Shown here piece after piece: positions 1 to 8,496 of a stretch of 64,000 nucleotides of DNA. How positions within the stretch are numbered: the first letter of the stretch is position 1; each line of letters starts with the position of its first letter. This stretch comes from UBA4877 sp002399345 (GTDB taxonomy: Bacteria; Bacillota; Thermoanaerobacteria; Thermoanaerobacterales; UBA4877). The notes beneath the pieces were generated by a model. That model worked only from the letters and a program-made list of their open reading frames with translations, ran no database searches and was not told the DNA's origin. Location of the stretch: NCBI GenBank assembly GCA_036752905.1, contig DAIORT010000001.1, forward strand, positions 1-64,000, in the 5' to 3' direction. Both the position numbers and the translations under genes were made by a program.

Positions 1-55
1 GAGCGCTACGTTGACATCGTAGAGGTCACAGGTTCGAGCCCTGTTATTCCCACCA
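1..55 (+). tRNA. tRNA-Val (GAC anticodon), 3' part only
   Basis: The window opens inside a tRNA. An anticodon stem CTACG/CGTAG encloses the loop TTGACAT, giving anticodon GAC (valine). A T arm ACAGG-TTCGAGC-CCTGT follows, then the 3' acceptor strand TATTCCC, discriminator A and an encoded CCA ending at 55. The 5' acceptor strand and D arm lie outside the window. Confidence 0.9.
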
Positions 56-93
56 TGTAACTATTTCAGATAAATCCTGGAATTATAAAACTG

Positions 94-122
94 TTGACTT
101 GTGATGTAAATTACAATATAAT
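94..122 (+). promoter_or_regulatory. Sigma-A type promoter for tRNA-Ala
   Basis: TTGACT (94-99) and a perfect TATAAT (117-122) are separated by 17 nt. The -10 ends 16 nt before the first base of the tRNA-Ala, so this is a convincing housekeeping promoter for that gene. Confidence 0.8.
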
Positions 123-138
123 ATTAAATGTTGTTATT

Positions 139-214
139 GGGGACGTAGCTCAGTTGGGAGAGTGCGTGAATGGCATTCACGAGGTCGTGGGTTCGATTCC
201 CATCGTCTCCACCA
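139..214 (+). tRNA. tRNA-Ala (GGC anticodon)
   Basis: A complete 76-nt cloverleaf. The acceptor strands GGGGACG and CGTCTCC pair with one G-T. The anticodon stem CGTGA/TCACG encloses ATGGCAT, giving anticodon GGC. A GTTCGATTC T loop and an encoded CCA at 212-214 are present. Confidence 0.95.
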
Positions 215-229
215 TTTCCAACAGAAATT

Positions 230-262
230 AAGGACCTAAATTAAAATTTAGATCCTTTTATT
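230..262 (+). terminator. Intrinsic terminator after tRNA-Ala
   Basis: AAGGACCTAAATT pairs with AATTTAGATCCTT, with one mismatch and a two-base loop, and is followed by TTTTATTTTTA. It lies 15 nt after the tRNA CCA end. Confidence 0.8.
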
Positions 263-362
263 TTTATGCAAGTATTATCACGATATCTCACAATGTTTGA
301 AAATGTCGGGAATATAAGCCGATTGTCAGTATCAATTATCCGAAAACTACTTTAAATTATAA

Positions 363-545
363 GTGATGTATAATATTTATTGATTTAAAAGTAAACAGGT
401 GCAGGCCAAACTTATTTTAAACTTTTTTTACACCGATGGACTCTACGAGTGGTAGGAGGGTATTATAAACTTGTAAAAATGATTTGCCATATAATTAAGG
501 GACCTTTTAACTGTCATAGTTGGAGGTCCTTTAATTATATGGACT
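363..545 (+). other. Remnant cobalamin-riboswitch leader with aptamer core deleted
   Basis: This stretch is a clear second copy of the leader at 1389-1700. Both begin GTGATGTATAATATTTATTG, share TAAACAGGTGC, ACACCGATG.ACTCTACGAGTG and the terminator stem ending GGAGGTCCTTTAATTATATGG. In this copy about 125 nt are missing between 421 and 422. That removes everything from the GGTGAAAAGGGAA element through the B12 box and the 3' strand of P1. The -10 TATAAT (369-374) is kept but no -35 is seen at the right distance. It precedes only pseudogene fragments, so it is probably non-functional as a ligand sensor. The rest of the gap up to 665 holds nothing else that I recognise. Confidence 0.8.
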
Positions 546-665
546 GGCCTATTAAATACATGATTAGTTCCCCATTCAAAACTGTGTACATTAAATATCG
601 AGATGTTGAAATAAGTTGTCTACTTTGTTGGCTACAATTTGAAATTAAAAGGAAGGTGAACAGCT

Positions 666-938
666 ATCAAACAGATTCTTTTGGTTGAAGACGACAGAAC
701 AATTGCGCTTGGGCTGTCTTATTCCTTAAACGAAGAGGGCTATGGGGTGACGGTCTGCCACGATGTTTCCTCCACGTTAGAAGAAATAAAGGACCGCAGG
801 TTCGGATTGGCCATCCTAGATGTTTTATTGCCCGACGGAAACGGCCTAGATATTTGCCAGGCCATGAAAACCAAGACAGATACGCCCATCATTTTTCTTA
901 CGGCACTGGGTGAAGAATCTGACGTGGTTGAAATCGAC
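666..938 (+). pseudogene. Response regulator fragment (receiver domain only, start codon lost)
   Basis: The reading KQILLVEDDRT, then LAILDVLLPDGNG and PIIFLTALGEE, is the first two thirds of an OmpR-type receiver domain, with the acidic pair EDD, the phospho-acceptor Asp in ILDV and the Thr in LTA. A good ribosome site (AAGGAAGGTGA) sits six bases before codon 666, but that codon is ATC where ATG would be expected, so the start looks mutated. Homology stops after residue ~88. The last receiver strand, its Lys and the whole winged-helix DNA-binding domain are missing, and the next codons belong to an ABC permease in another frame. In related operons (Bce/Van-like) the order is regulator, kinase, ATPase, permease, so a large deletion is the simplest explanation. 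Confidence 0.75.
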
Positions 939-1307
939 GTTACCAAATGCTCGCTCTCTTGGGGGAATATTTGAGGCGTGTCAATAATGGAGAATATCAG
1001 ATAGAACTTTTGCGTTACAGTGGCGTTATGGCAGACAATTCGGCCCAGAATATGATCTACGGTTTTGCAGCGGTTTTTATTGCCATCATCATGATTGCTT
1101 CCGTGTCCCTTATCTACAACGTTTTTGCCATATCAGTCTCGGAGCGCGTAAGGCAGCTCGGTATGCTAGCAAGTGTGGGTGCTACCTTGGGTGAGCTATG
1201 CTGCCATTGTGTTGATATTTGCCATTGTGGGCATGACGGTGTATTATTCAAGATTTAAGGTAAGAAAAGAGAATATTATCGACGGGCTGAAGGTAGATGG
1301 TATGTAG
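939..1307 (+). pseudogene. ABC transporter permease (FtsX/BceB-like) fragments
   Basis: The frame beginning near 939 reads LLRYSGVMADN, a hydrophobic helix, then SVSLIYNVFAISVSERVRQLG and SVGAT. This is the conserved transmembrane and cytoplasmic segment of FtsX-domain permeases that partner antimicrobial-peptide-sensing kinases. After SVGAT the frame jumps: the frame ending at 1307 encodes YAAIVLIFAIVGMTVYYSRF followed by NIIDGLKVDGM, the last helix and tail of the same kind of protein. At least two deletions are therefore present: one joining the receiver fragment to mid-permease and one inside the permease. Sequence to 1370 after it has no gene. Confidence 0.75.
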
Positions 1308-1370
1308 CACAGATTTTGCTCCTGCAGTAGAATTCACACAAATATCGGCTTTTCATAAAACTTAAAAGGG

Positions 1371-1400
1371 TTGGAAATGTAGGATGACGTGATGTATAAT
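1371..1400 (+). promoter_or_regulatory. Promoter of the cobalamin-controlled chelatase operon
   Basis: TTGGAA (1371-1376) and TATAAT (1395-1400) are 18 nt apart and lie about 20 nt before the first helix of the cobalamin riboswitch. The degenerate copy at 363 keeps the same -10 but has no matching -35. Confidence 0.6.
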
Positions 1401-1415
1401 ATTTATTGAAATTAA

Positions 1416-1600
1416 TAGTAAACAGGTGCCGGCTAAATTTATTTTAACCGGTGAAAAGGGAAGTCAGGTGGAAATCCTGCGCGGTCCCGCCGCTGTAAGA
1501 GTGAAGCCCTGCAAATTACCACTGGGGAACCGGGAAGGTATGCAAGAGTGATGATGCTTGAGCCAGAAAACCTGCCTGTTTTTTACACCGATGAACTCTA
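1416..1600 (+). promoter_or_regulatory. Cobalamin (AdoCbl-class) riboswitch aptamer
   Basis: Recognised elements in order: the 5' strand of P1 (AACAGG), GGTGAAAAGGGAA, CAGGTGGAAATCCTG, the L5 element GCGGTCCCGCCGCTGT, ACCACTGGGGAACCGGGAAGG, and the B12 box GAGCCAGAAAACCTGCC, followed by CTGTT closing P1. A hairpin ATAG-loop-CTAT with a G-rich loop (1609-1621) could form the kissing contact with the C-rich L5 loop. Family knowledge: such switches repress corrinoid synthesis or uptake genes when adenosylcobalamin is plentiful. Here it precedes a cobaltochelatase-like operon, which supports a cobalt and corrinoid role for that operon. Confidence 0.93.
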
Positions 1601-1647
1601 CGAGTGATAGGGGGTGCTATAAGTTTATAAGGATGATTCTGCTATAT

Positions 1648-1690
1648 AAAGGGACCTCTTAACCATCATAGTTGGAGGTCCTTTAATTAT
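1648..1690 (+). terminator. Riboswitch expression-platform terminator
   Basis: AAAGGGACCTC and GAGGTCCTTT form a long stem around a 16-nt loop, followed by a weak T tract (TTTAATTAT). Its place between the aptamer and the first gene indicates control by transcription termination. The same hairpin, slightly diverged, survives at 497-535. Confidence 0.7.
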
Positions 1691-1726
1691 ATGGCCTGAT
1701 TTACGTATATGAGAGGAGTTGTGTTT

Positions 1727-2761
1727 TTGAATAAAAAAAGTGTTAATTATCCTTTTACAGCCATAGTGGGTCAGGAAAAAATGAAGCAGGCACTTATCTT
1801 GAATGTTATTAATCCAATGCTTGGCGGAGTTCTTATAAGAGGAGAAAGAGGCACAGCAAAATCTACTGCTGTCAGGGCTTTAGCTGATTTGCTGCCGGAA
1901 AGGGAGCAGGTAGAGGGATGCATTTTTGGATGCGATCCGAATGATGAGGGTGCTATGTGCAATAACTGCATTGAGAAAATGAATAGTGGCGAGAGTCTCA
2001 AAACGGCATCTTCAAAGATGAAAGTGGTTGACCTGCCGGTAAGCGCTACCGAGGATATGGTTGTAGGTACTATTGATATAGAAGAAGCAATAAAGAAGGG
2101 TGAGAAAAAATTTGAACCGGGTATTTTAGCAAAGGCCAATAGAAATATTTTATATGTTGATGAGGTTAACCTTCTTGATGATCATATAGTGGACGTGCTT
2201 TTGGATTCAGCTGCAATGGGCATAAACACTGTTGAGCGGGAGGGTATTTCATATACCCATCCGGCACGGTTTATACTTGTGGGTACGATGAATCCGGAGG
2301 AGGGTGATTTGCGGCCGCAGCTTTTGGACAGGTTTGGCCTGGCCGTTGATGTGACGGGGGAAAAGGATACAGAAAGGCGTATGGAGGTAATTAAGAAAAG
2401 ATTGGAATTCGAGAAAGACCCGATTTCTTTTGCAGAGGAATTTAAGTATTCACAGAAGGTGTGCAGCGATAGAATTACTAAAGCAATTAAATTACTTAAA
2501 GATGTCCGGTATGATGATAAAATGCTGGAGATTGCCGCAAAGATTTGTATAGCAATGGGGGTAGACGGTCACAGGGCGGATATAGGCCTTGTGAAGACTG
2601 CAATGACTATTGCGGCATATAACCTAAGAATCAATCTATTAAAAAGCGATATGTTGGAGGCCGCACAATATGTGCTTCCCCATAGGATGAGGAAGAATCC
2701 CTTTGATGAGGAAGCCATTGATGAGCCAGAAATCGACAAAATTGTTAACGATGCATGTTAA
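1727..2761 (+). CDS. BchI/ChlI-like AAA+ ATPase subunit of a cobalt/magnesium chelatase
   Basis: A 344-residue MoxR/ChlI-type AAA+ protein expected to drive metal insertion by the large subunit encoded two genes downstream. Visible: Walker A GERGTAKS (39-46), Walker B ILYVDE (141-146), the sensor-1 region GTMNPEEGDLRPQLLDRF typical of the family, and a C-terminal helical lid with HRADI. Between Walker A and B lies a four-cysteine insertion (C65, C69, C78, C81), as in chelatase ATPases predicted to bind a metal. An upstream ATG at 1709 overlaps the ribosome site GAGAGGAG (1711-1718), so TTG 1727, eight bases from that site, is the better start. First gene of the riboswitch-controlled operon; 19 nt separate it from the next. 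Magnesium chelatase proper is unlikely because no chlorophyll genes are near. Confidence 0.85.
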   Translation: MNKKSVNYPFTAIVGQEKMKQALILNVINPMLGGVLIRGERGTAKSTAVRALADLLPEREQVEGCIFGCDPNDEGAMCNNCIEKMNSGESLKTASSKMKVVDLPVSATEDMVVGTIDIEEAIKKGEKKFEPGILAKANRNILYVDEVNLLDDHIVDVLLDSAAMGINTVEREGISYTHPARFILVGTMNPEEGDLRPQLLDRFGLAVDVTGEKDTERRMEVIKKRLEFEKDPISFAEEFKYSQKVCSDRITKAIKLLKDVRYDDKMLEIAAKICIAMGVDGHRADIGLVKTAMTIAAYNLRINLLKSDMLEAAQYVLPHRMRKNPFDEEAIDEPEIDKIVNDAC

Positions 2762-2780
2762 CAGGGAAGCAGGTAACAAG

Positions 2781-4670
2781 ATGAGCGTAAGGAACGTCTT
2801 TCCGTTTACAGCGGTGCTGGGCCAAAATGAAATTAAGAGGGCACTGATACTTAACGTTATCAATCCGGAGATAGGAGGAGTTTTGATAAGTGGTCAGAAA
2901 GGCACGGCTAAGTCTACGCTTGTCAGGGGGTTGGGAGAGTTTTTAACTGACATGGAGGTCGTGGAGCTTCCTTTGAATGTTACTGAGGACAGGCTTATAG
3001 GTTCCATAGATATTGAAAAGGCAATAAAACAGGGTAAAAGATGTTTTGAGCCCGGCATTTTAAAGAAGGCCGATAGAAACATACTGTACATAGATGAAGT
3101 AAATCTTTTAAGTGATTATATTGCTGACTGTCTTTTTGAAGTCTCGGCATCTCATATAAATAATGTGGAGAGAGAAGGTATCTCCATTTCCCATACCACG
3201 CAATTTGTATTAATCGGGACGATGAATCCCGAGGAAGGAGAACTGCGGCCACAGTTTCTTGACCGATTCGGTCTCTATGTTGAAGCAAAAGGGAGCGAAG
3301 ATATAGTGGAAAGGACGGAGATCATCCGCAGAAGACTGGAGTATGAAAATTATCCCGAAGGGTATATAAACAAATGGAAGAAAGAAACTAAAAGGCTTTC
3401 GGAGGAAATCAAATTTGGTAAGCGATTGCTTCCTTTTGTAAAAGTTTCGCAGGATAATACGCGACTTGCTGCTGAGATTGCGAGTGAAGGTAACTGCGAA
3501 GGACACAGAGGCGAGATAGCGATTATGGAAACGGCAAGAGCTATAGCAGCTTTTGACAGCCGTAAATATATAACTCCAGAGGATATAAAGCAGGCTGCAC
3601 AGCTGGCGCTTGGACACCGAATAAGAAAGATGCCGGATAGTGATTTTGAGGAACAGATACAACATCGGAATAATAAATCTCCCGATGCCAGAAATGAAGA
3701 AGTAGAACAAAAAGACACCATTAGAGATAAGCAACAAGGGAATGAAGAAAAAGCAGCACAAGAAAATAACAATTTCAGTGGTGATGGCAGTAGAATCCAA
3801 GATAAGTCTGCACCAGTATCAATGGATAAGGAAAATGTGGACGAACCGGGAAGAGAGTTTAAAGTAAGACCAATAAAGATAAAGGTAGCAGACAGAAAAA
3901 AACGCAAAGGAAGCGGGAGAAGGCTTCAGACGGCAACTAGCTCTGTTCAGGGAAGATACATTAGATATACCTATCCGAAAAATAATTCAGGTGATGTCGC
4001 CTTTGATGCTACATTGAGAGCAGCGGCATTGCATCAAAGGTTTAGGAAAAAGGACGGAGTAGCTGTCGCGATAGAAAAGTGTGATTTAAGAGAAAAGGTA
4101 CGTGAAAAGAGGATAGGAAGTACAATATTGTTTATAGTGGATGCTAGCGGTTCAATGGGTGCCAGACAGAGGATGAAGGCAGTAAAGGGTGCAATAGTGT
4201 CGCTTTTAAATGATGCATATCAAAAAAGAGACAGGGTTGGAATGATTTCATTTAGAAAGAATTCAGCTGAACTGCTGTTGGGGATAACCAGGAGCGTCGA
4301 TCTGGCAGAGAAATGCCTTAGGAATTTACCGACGGGAGGGAAAACCCCTCTATCCATGGGACTCTACAGAGGATATGAACTCATTAAATCTCAAAGAATT
4401 AAAGACCCAGATATCGTACCAATAATCGTACTGGTATCGGATGGGAGGGCAAATGTTTCAGTTAATGGAGATGATCCCGTTGAAGAGGCAATAAGCGTAG
4501 CACATTTAATTGCCGCTGAGAGTATAAAATCGGTGGTGATTGATACTGAAAATGACTTTATAAAGCTGGGTATTCCGCTAAAGATAGCACAGGCAATGGA
4601 CTGCGAGTATTATAAGCTGGAGGATTTAGAAGAGGTCGGGATTGAATATGTCGTAAGGGATTTACTATAA
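2781..4670 (+). CDS. BchD/ChlD-like chelatase subunit (AAA+ plus VWA domain)
   Basis: 629 residues with an N-terminal ChlI-like AAA+ module: Walker A GQKGTAKS near residue 38, Walker B NILYIDEVN, and NPEEGELRPQFLDRFG. Then comes a charged, poorly conserved linker (roughly 290-400) and a C-terminal von Willebrand A domain with MIDAS motif DASGSMG at 454-460, TGGKTPLS and VSDGRAN. Family role: D subunits form a ring with the I subunit and bridge it to the large chelatase subunit through the VWA domain. Unlike many BchD proteins the Walker motifs look intact, and the four-cysteine insertion of the upstream paralogue is absent. The two proteins begin with similar residues (PFTA.(V/L)GQ), pointing to an old duplication. 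An in-frame ATG at 2751 is an alternative start; 2781 is preferred from an AGGTAACAAG spacing. Confidence 0.85.
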   Translation: MSVRNVFPFTAVLGQNEIKRALILNVINPEIGGVLISGQKGTAKSTLVRGLGEFLTDMEVVELPLNVTEDRLIGSIDIEKAIKQGKRCFEPGILKKADRNILYIDEVNLLSDYIADCLFEVSASHINNVEREGISISHTTQFVLIGTMNPEEGELRPQFLDRFGLYVEAKGSEDIVERTEIIRRRLEYENYPEGYINKWKKETKRLSEEIKFGKRLLPFVKVSQDNTRLAAEIASEGNCEGHRGEIAIMETARAIAAFDSRKYITPEDIKQAAQLALGHRIRKMPDSDFEEQIQHRNNKSPDARNEEVEQKDTIRDKQQGNEEKAAQENNNFSGDGSRIQDKSAPVSMDKENVDEPGREFKVRPIKIKVADRKKRKGSGRRLQTATSSVQGRYIRYTYPKNNSGDVAFDATLRAAALHQRFRKKDGVAVAIEKCDLREKVREKRIGSTILFIVDASGSMGARQRMKAVKGAIVSLLNDAYQKRDRVGMISFRKNSAELLLGITRSVDLAEKCLRNLPTGGKTPLSMGLYRGYELIKSQRIKDPDIVPIIVLVSDGRANVSVNGDDPVEEAISVAHLIAAESIKSVVIDTENDFIKLGIPLKIAQAMDCEYYKLEDLEEVGIEYVVRDLL

Positions 4671-4733
4671 AGATAAACAGGCTGGGGTAACCGATGGGTT
4701 GCCTTTGTGATATTAATCATGAGGGGGAGTTAT

Positions 4734-7700
4734 GTGAAATTAACGGTTGTGACTGTCTCAAGTGTAATTATAAGGGATATTATATCGGCCAATGATGAAA
4801 TTAACGAAAAGTGGCCGGAAAGTCTTGAACTCAAAATATACTTTGCCGGGAGAAGTGTTGACAAGTGTAAGTACAAAGAAATGGAGACCAACTTGCAGAG
4901 TGCAGATATTGTCATATTGGATCTTATGGGTGCAGATACAGAGATCCAAAGCTTTATTGCGGAGGTATGTAGTAATGTATCCGGGGATCTTATAGCAATC
5001 GGTGGTGAGAATAACCACATACAGGAATTAACGCGATTGGGCTCCTTTTCTATCAGCGATATGTCAGGGATGCCGATGATGAAAGGCGGTACTGTGGATT
5101 TAAGTTTTATGCATAAAATGAAGGACATGATTGACGAAATTGGGGATAGATTCTTAAAGGGCAAGATGAGGGATATACGTAATTATATTTATATACGCAG
5201 ATATTGGAGATGTTCTTCAGACAGTGATATGCAAAATCTACTGTATTTTTTACTTCGCGAATATGGGAAAGTAGAGAGAATACCTCAGCCGGAGAAGCCG
5301 AGTGATACCACCGAGGAAACAGGAATATGCAGCCCTGTAAACAGAAAACACTACTGCAGTATTGATGAGTATGCAGCTGACAATGGATTTGATGAAAAAA
5401 GGCCTTCGGTTGTAGTTCTATATTATGGGTATGATTACCCCAACCGTACTTCTAAATGTGTGAGGCAGTTTATAGATAAGATAAACGATTTCGCCAATGT
5501 AATACCAATCATGTTTACTACTGTATCGGGAGACGGGGTTGGAAAGTTAAAGGCGATTATCGAGGATTCGGGGAAATATAAAATTGATGCTATAATAAAC
5601 TTTATGTCTTTTCGTTTAGGAGCAGGCCCAATGGGAGGAGATGCTGATGCCGCGATAGAGGCACTAAAAGAATTCGGTGTCCCCTTATTTCATCCTTTTT
5701 TTATGAGTAAACGTGAGATTGAGGAATGGAAGGATTCACCACAGGGTATCAGCCCTTCGGAGTTTCTAATATCCGTTATGCTTCCCGAACTGGATGGTTG
5801 TATTGAAACAATACCCATAGGGGCTATGGTGAATAGCGGGAATAACCCTAAGTATGATGTGAAATTAAGTGAGCTGTCTTTGATAGATGAAAGGGCAGAC
5901 AAGATAGCCTCAAGGGTCAAAAACTGGCTGACACTGCGTACTAAACAAAACAAAGATAAAAGAGTAGCGATAATATGCTATAATTATCCGCCCGGTGAAG
6001 ATAATTTATTCGGTGGAGCTTTTCTTGATACATTTAAATCCATAGAGAAATTGTTGTTGACTTTACATGAGGATGGATATTCAGTGGATGAACTGACGGC
6101 AGAACAGCTCATGGAAGAATTCACGGCCGGGAAACTTACTAATTGGGGTAAATGGGTAGAGGTACAAACTTCGAATATGATCAAGTACGATAAGAACAGC
6201 TATGAGAGCTATTTATCAAGCAAGAGTTGGGAAAAGGATATGGTTGATCAGTGGGGAGAAAGTCCCGGCAATATCATGAGTGAAGGTGATAACTTCTTCA
6301 TACCCGGCTTGGTAAACGGCAATATATTTATAGGATTGCAGCCATCACGGGGTATCCACGAAGATATTGAAAAGGTATATCACGATAAAAGACTTTTACC
6401 CCATCATCAGTATATAGCTTTTTATAAATGGATAAAGGAAGTATTTAAAGCAGATGTCATCATACATGTAGGAACTCATGGTACTTTGGAATTTTTAAAG
6501 GGAAAAGAGTGTGGGATGTCGGGCGACTGTTTTCCGGACATGCTTATTTCCGATATTCCGCATGCATATCTATACTATTCGGGCAATCCAGCTGAGGCAA
6601 TGATTGCTAAACGCCGTTCCCATGCAGTTATGGTGAGCTATCAGCCTCCCGCATTTGTCGAGGGCGGTTTATACGGTGAATTGATGCAGCTTGAAAGTAT
6701 GGTAAATGATTTTCATGAGGCGCAGCGGTCAAATCCCAAGAGCTGTGATGATATAGAAAGGAATATAAGGAAAACCGCGGAAAAGCTTCATATAGATATG
6801 GAAGATATACTGCACCTTGAAAGAGAGCTATACAGGATAAAAAGGTCGCTTATACCATACGGGCTGCATGTATTTGGGAAACCTTATAATAAGGATGAGG
6901 CATTAAGCTATATGAAGTTTGTACTTCGGTACGACCATGCAGGTGTCAAGTCCTTAAGACGGCTTGTGGCAGAGGCACAGGGATTGGATTATGACATGCT
7001 GCTTGGTGAGAATGATACTGCCATACTGCCAGATTTTGATAAACCGGTCTCGGAGATGGTGGAAAAATACATAAATGACGGTGATCTTACTGAGGAGTAC
7101 TGTACTGATGATAAACTTAAAGAAAATTTTATTAAAACCTTGGAATATGGTAAGAACGCGTATGAAAAGGTAATGAATTGCCATGAAACAGATGGTTTAT
7201 TAAAGGTCCTCTCGGGAAAATATCTGCCCGCACATTTGGCAGGGGATATGATCAGGAGCCCGGAGGTACTGCCATCCGGCTATAATATGTATCAGTTTGA
7301 TCCGCGTATGGTGCCTACTGAAACAGCAATGGACAGGGGAAAGGAAATATCACAGAATACTATAGAAAATTATAGGAAGCAAGATGGAGAATACCCTAAG
7401 AGCATTGCCATAATATTGTGGGGCCTGGAGACGTCGAGAACTCAGGGTGAGACTGTGGGCCAGATACTAAACTATCTCGGCGTAAAGGTAGTAAGCAGGA
7501 AAAATGTATTCCAGCCTCAGTATGAAATTATACCCTATGAAGAACTTAAAAGGCCAAGGATTAATGTGGTTGTAAATATGTGCGGATTTTTTCGGGATAT
7601 GTTCCCTAATATTATCGATGATTTAAATATGATATTCAAGATGGTTTCTAATCTTGACGAACCGGAGGAGGTTAATTACCTTAAGGCTAGTACGGAGAGG

Positions 7701-8477
7701 ATCTATAAAAAACTATTGAAAGACGGATATTCGCAGGAAGAAGCCGAAGATCTTGCTACTGCGAGGTTATTCGGCCCGGCTGAGGCTGAATACGGAACAG
7801 GAATAACTAGCCTGATTGAAACTAAAAATTGGAGCAGCGAAGAACAGATAGGGGAGAAATATACCGAAAGCCTTAAATATGTATATAGCAGCAATGCCAG
7901 GGGAAAAGCCGTGCCCGGTTTATTAAACAGCCACCTGCAGGCTGTCGACATAGTTTCCCAGATAAGGAGCAGCCATGAATATGAGGTGACTGATCTTGAT
8001 CATTACTATGAATTCTTTGGGGGACTTTCAAAATCAGTGGAGATGGCTAAGGGTAAAAAAGCCGTGGTATATATAACGGATACCACAGGAGAGAATATAG
8101 AGACGGAAACTGTGGATAAATCTATTGCCAGGGGTGTTCGTACTCGTCTCTTGAATCCAAAATGGATTGATGGAATGCTTAAACATAAATATCATGGAGC
8201 ATCGAAAATAAGCAAAGAGTTCGAGAATATTTTAGGTCTTGCAGCTACTACAAATAAAGTTGATAATTGGGTATTTGAAAGCATGAATAGCACATATGTA
8301 ACCGATGATAAGATGAAAAAACGAATGAAAGAAAACAATCAATGGGCTTATTTAAGCATTATAGAAACCTTGCTTGAATGTAACCAGAGAGGTTATTGGC
8401 AAGCGGGAGAGAATGAAATTGATGAATTGAGAAAGGTTTATCTTGAAGTAGAGGGTGACATTGAAGCAGAGTCATAA
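4734..8477 (+). CDS. cobN: CobN-like cobaltochelatase large subunit
   Basis: A 1247-residue protein of the CobN/Mg-chelatase H family, which binds the tetrapyrrole and the metal. Diagnostic stretches include HVGTHGTLEFLKGKECGM and IPHAYLYYSGNPAEA (around 578-615), YGLHVFGKP, and a C-terminal ARGVRTRLLNPKWIDGMLKHKYHG region. The length suits CobN/BchH proteins. The ribosome site GAGGGGGA (4721-4728) is five bases before GTG 4734; upstream in-frame starts at 4707 and 4719 overlap or precede that site. Last gene of the operon opened by the cobalamin riboswitch, which makes cobalt insertion into a corrin or related ring the best guess. Anaerobes usually use small ATP-independent CbiK/CbiX chelatases, so the exact substrate is uncertain. 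Confidence 0.85.
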   Translation: MKLTVVTVSSVIIRDIISANDEINEKWPESLELKIYFAGRSVDKCKYKEMETNLQSADIVILDLMGADTEIQSFIAEVCSNVSGDLIAIGGENNHIQELTRLGSFSISDMSGMPMMKGGTVDLSFMHKMKDMIDEIGDRFLKGKMRDIRNYIYIRRYWRCSSDSDMQNLLYFLLREYGKVERIPQPEKPSDTTEETGICSPVNRKHYCSIDEYAADNGFDEKRPSVVVLYYGYDYPNRTSKCVRQFIDKINDFANVIPIMFTTVSGDGVGKLKAIIEDSGKYKIDAIINFMSFRLGAGPMGGDADAAIEALKEFGVPLFHPFFMSKREIEEWKDSPQGISPSEFLISVMLPELDGCIETIPIGAMVNSGNNPKYDVKLSELSLIDERADKIASRVKNWLTLRTKQNKDKRVAIICYNYPPGEDNLFGGAFLDTFKSIEKLLLTLHEDGYSVDELTAEQLMEEFTAGKLTNWGKWVEVQTSNMIKYDKNSYESYLSSKSWEKDMVDQWGESPGNIMSEGDNFFIPGLVNGNIFIGLQPSRGIHEDIEKVYHDKRLLPHHQYIAFYKWIKEVFKADVIIHVGTHGTLEFLKGKECGMSGDCFPDMLISDIPHAYLYYSGNPAEAMIAKRRSHAVMVSYQPPAFVEGGLYGELMQLESMVNDFHEAQRSNPKSCDDIERNIRKTAEKLHIDMEDILHLERELYRIKRSLIPYGLHVFGKPYNKDEALSYMKFVLRYDHAGVKSLRRLVAEAQGLDYDMLLGENDTAILPDFDKPVSEMVEKYINDGDLTEEYCTDDKLKENFIKTLEYGKNAYEKVMNCHETDGLLKVLSGKYLPAHLAGDMIRSPEVLPSGYNMYQFDPRMVPTETAMDRGKEISQNTIENYRKQDGEYPKSIAIILWGLETSRTQGETVGQILNYLGVKVVSRKNVFQPQYEIIPYEELKRPRINVVVNMCGFFRDMFPNIIDDLNMIFKMVSNLDEPEEVNYLKASTERIYKKLLKDGYSQEEAEDLATARLFGPAEAEYGTGITSLIETKNWSSEEQIGEKYTESLKYVYSSNARGKAVPGLLNSHLQAVDIVSQIRSSHEYEVTDLDHYYEFFGGLSKSVEMAKGKKAVVYITDTTGENIETETVDKSIARGVRTRLLNPKWIDGMLKHKYHGASKISKEFENILGLAATTNKVDNWVFESMNSTYVTDDKMKKRMKENNQWAYLSIIETLLECNQRGYWQAGENEIDELRKVYLEVEGDIEAES

Positions 8478-8496
8478 TTATGTGCCAGGTATAGGA

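Noticed and set aside
363..545. Treating the first leader copy as a working riboswitch
   Set aside because: All conserved ligand-binding elements, including the B12 box, are absent; only the flanks and terminator remain.
449..688. A 79-codon open frame across the degenerate cobalamin leader
   Set aside because: It lies over riboswitch and terminator sequence shared with 1389-1700, has no protein-like features, and overlaps the response-regulator fragment.
1571..1620. ACTC-TAC-GAGT hairpin as a separate regulatory site
   Set aside because: It lies within the 3' part of the cobalamin riboswitch platform in both copies and is better explained as part of that structure.
2894..3907. Several long minus-strand open frames inside the chelatase D gene
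   Set aside because: They mirror a strongly supported plus-strand gene with intact AAA+ and VWA motifs and have no ribosome sites.
4734..8477. Calling the large chelatase subunit a magnesium chelatase (BchH)
   Set aside because: No chlorophyll genes are present and the operon is under a cobalamin riboswitch.
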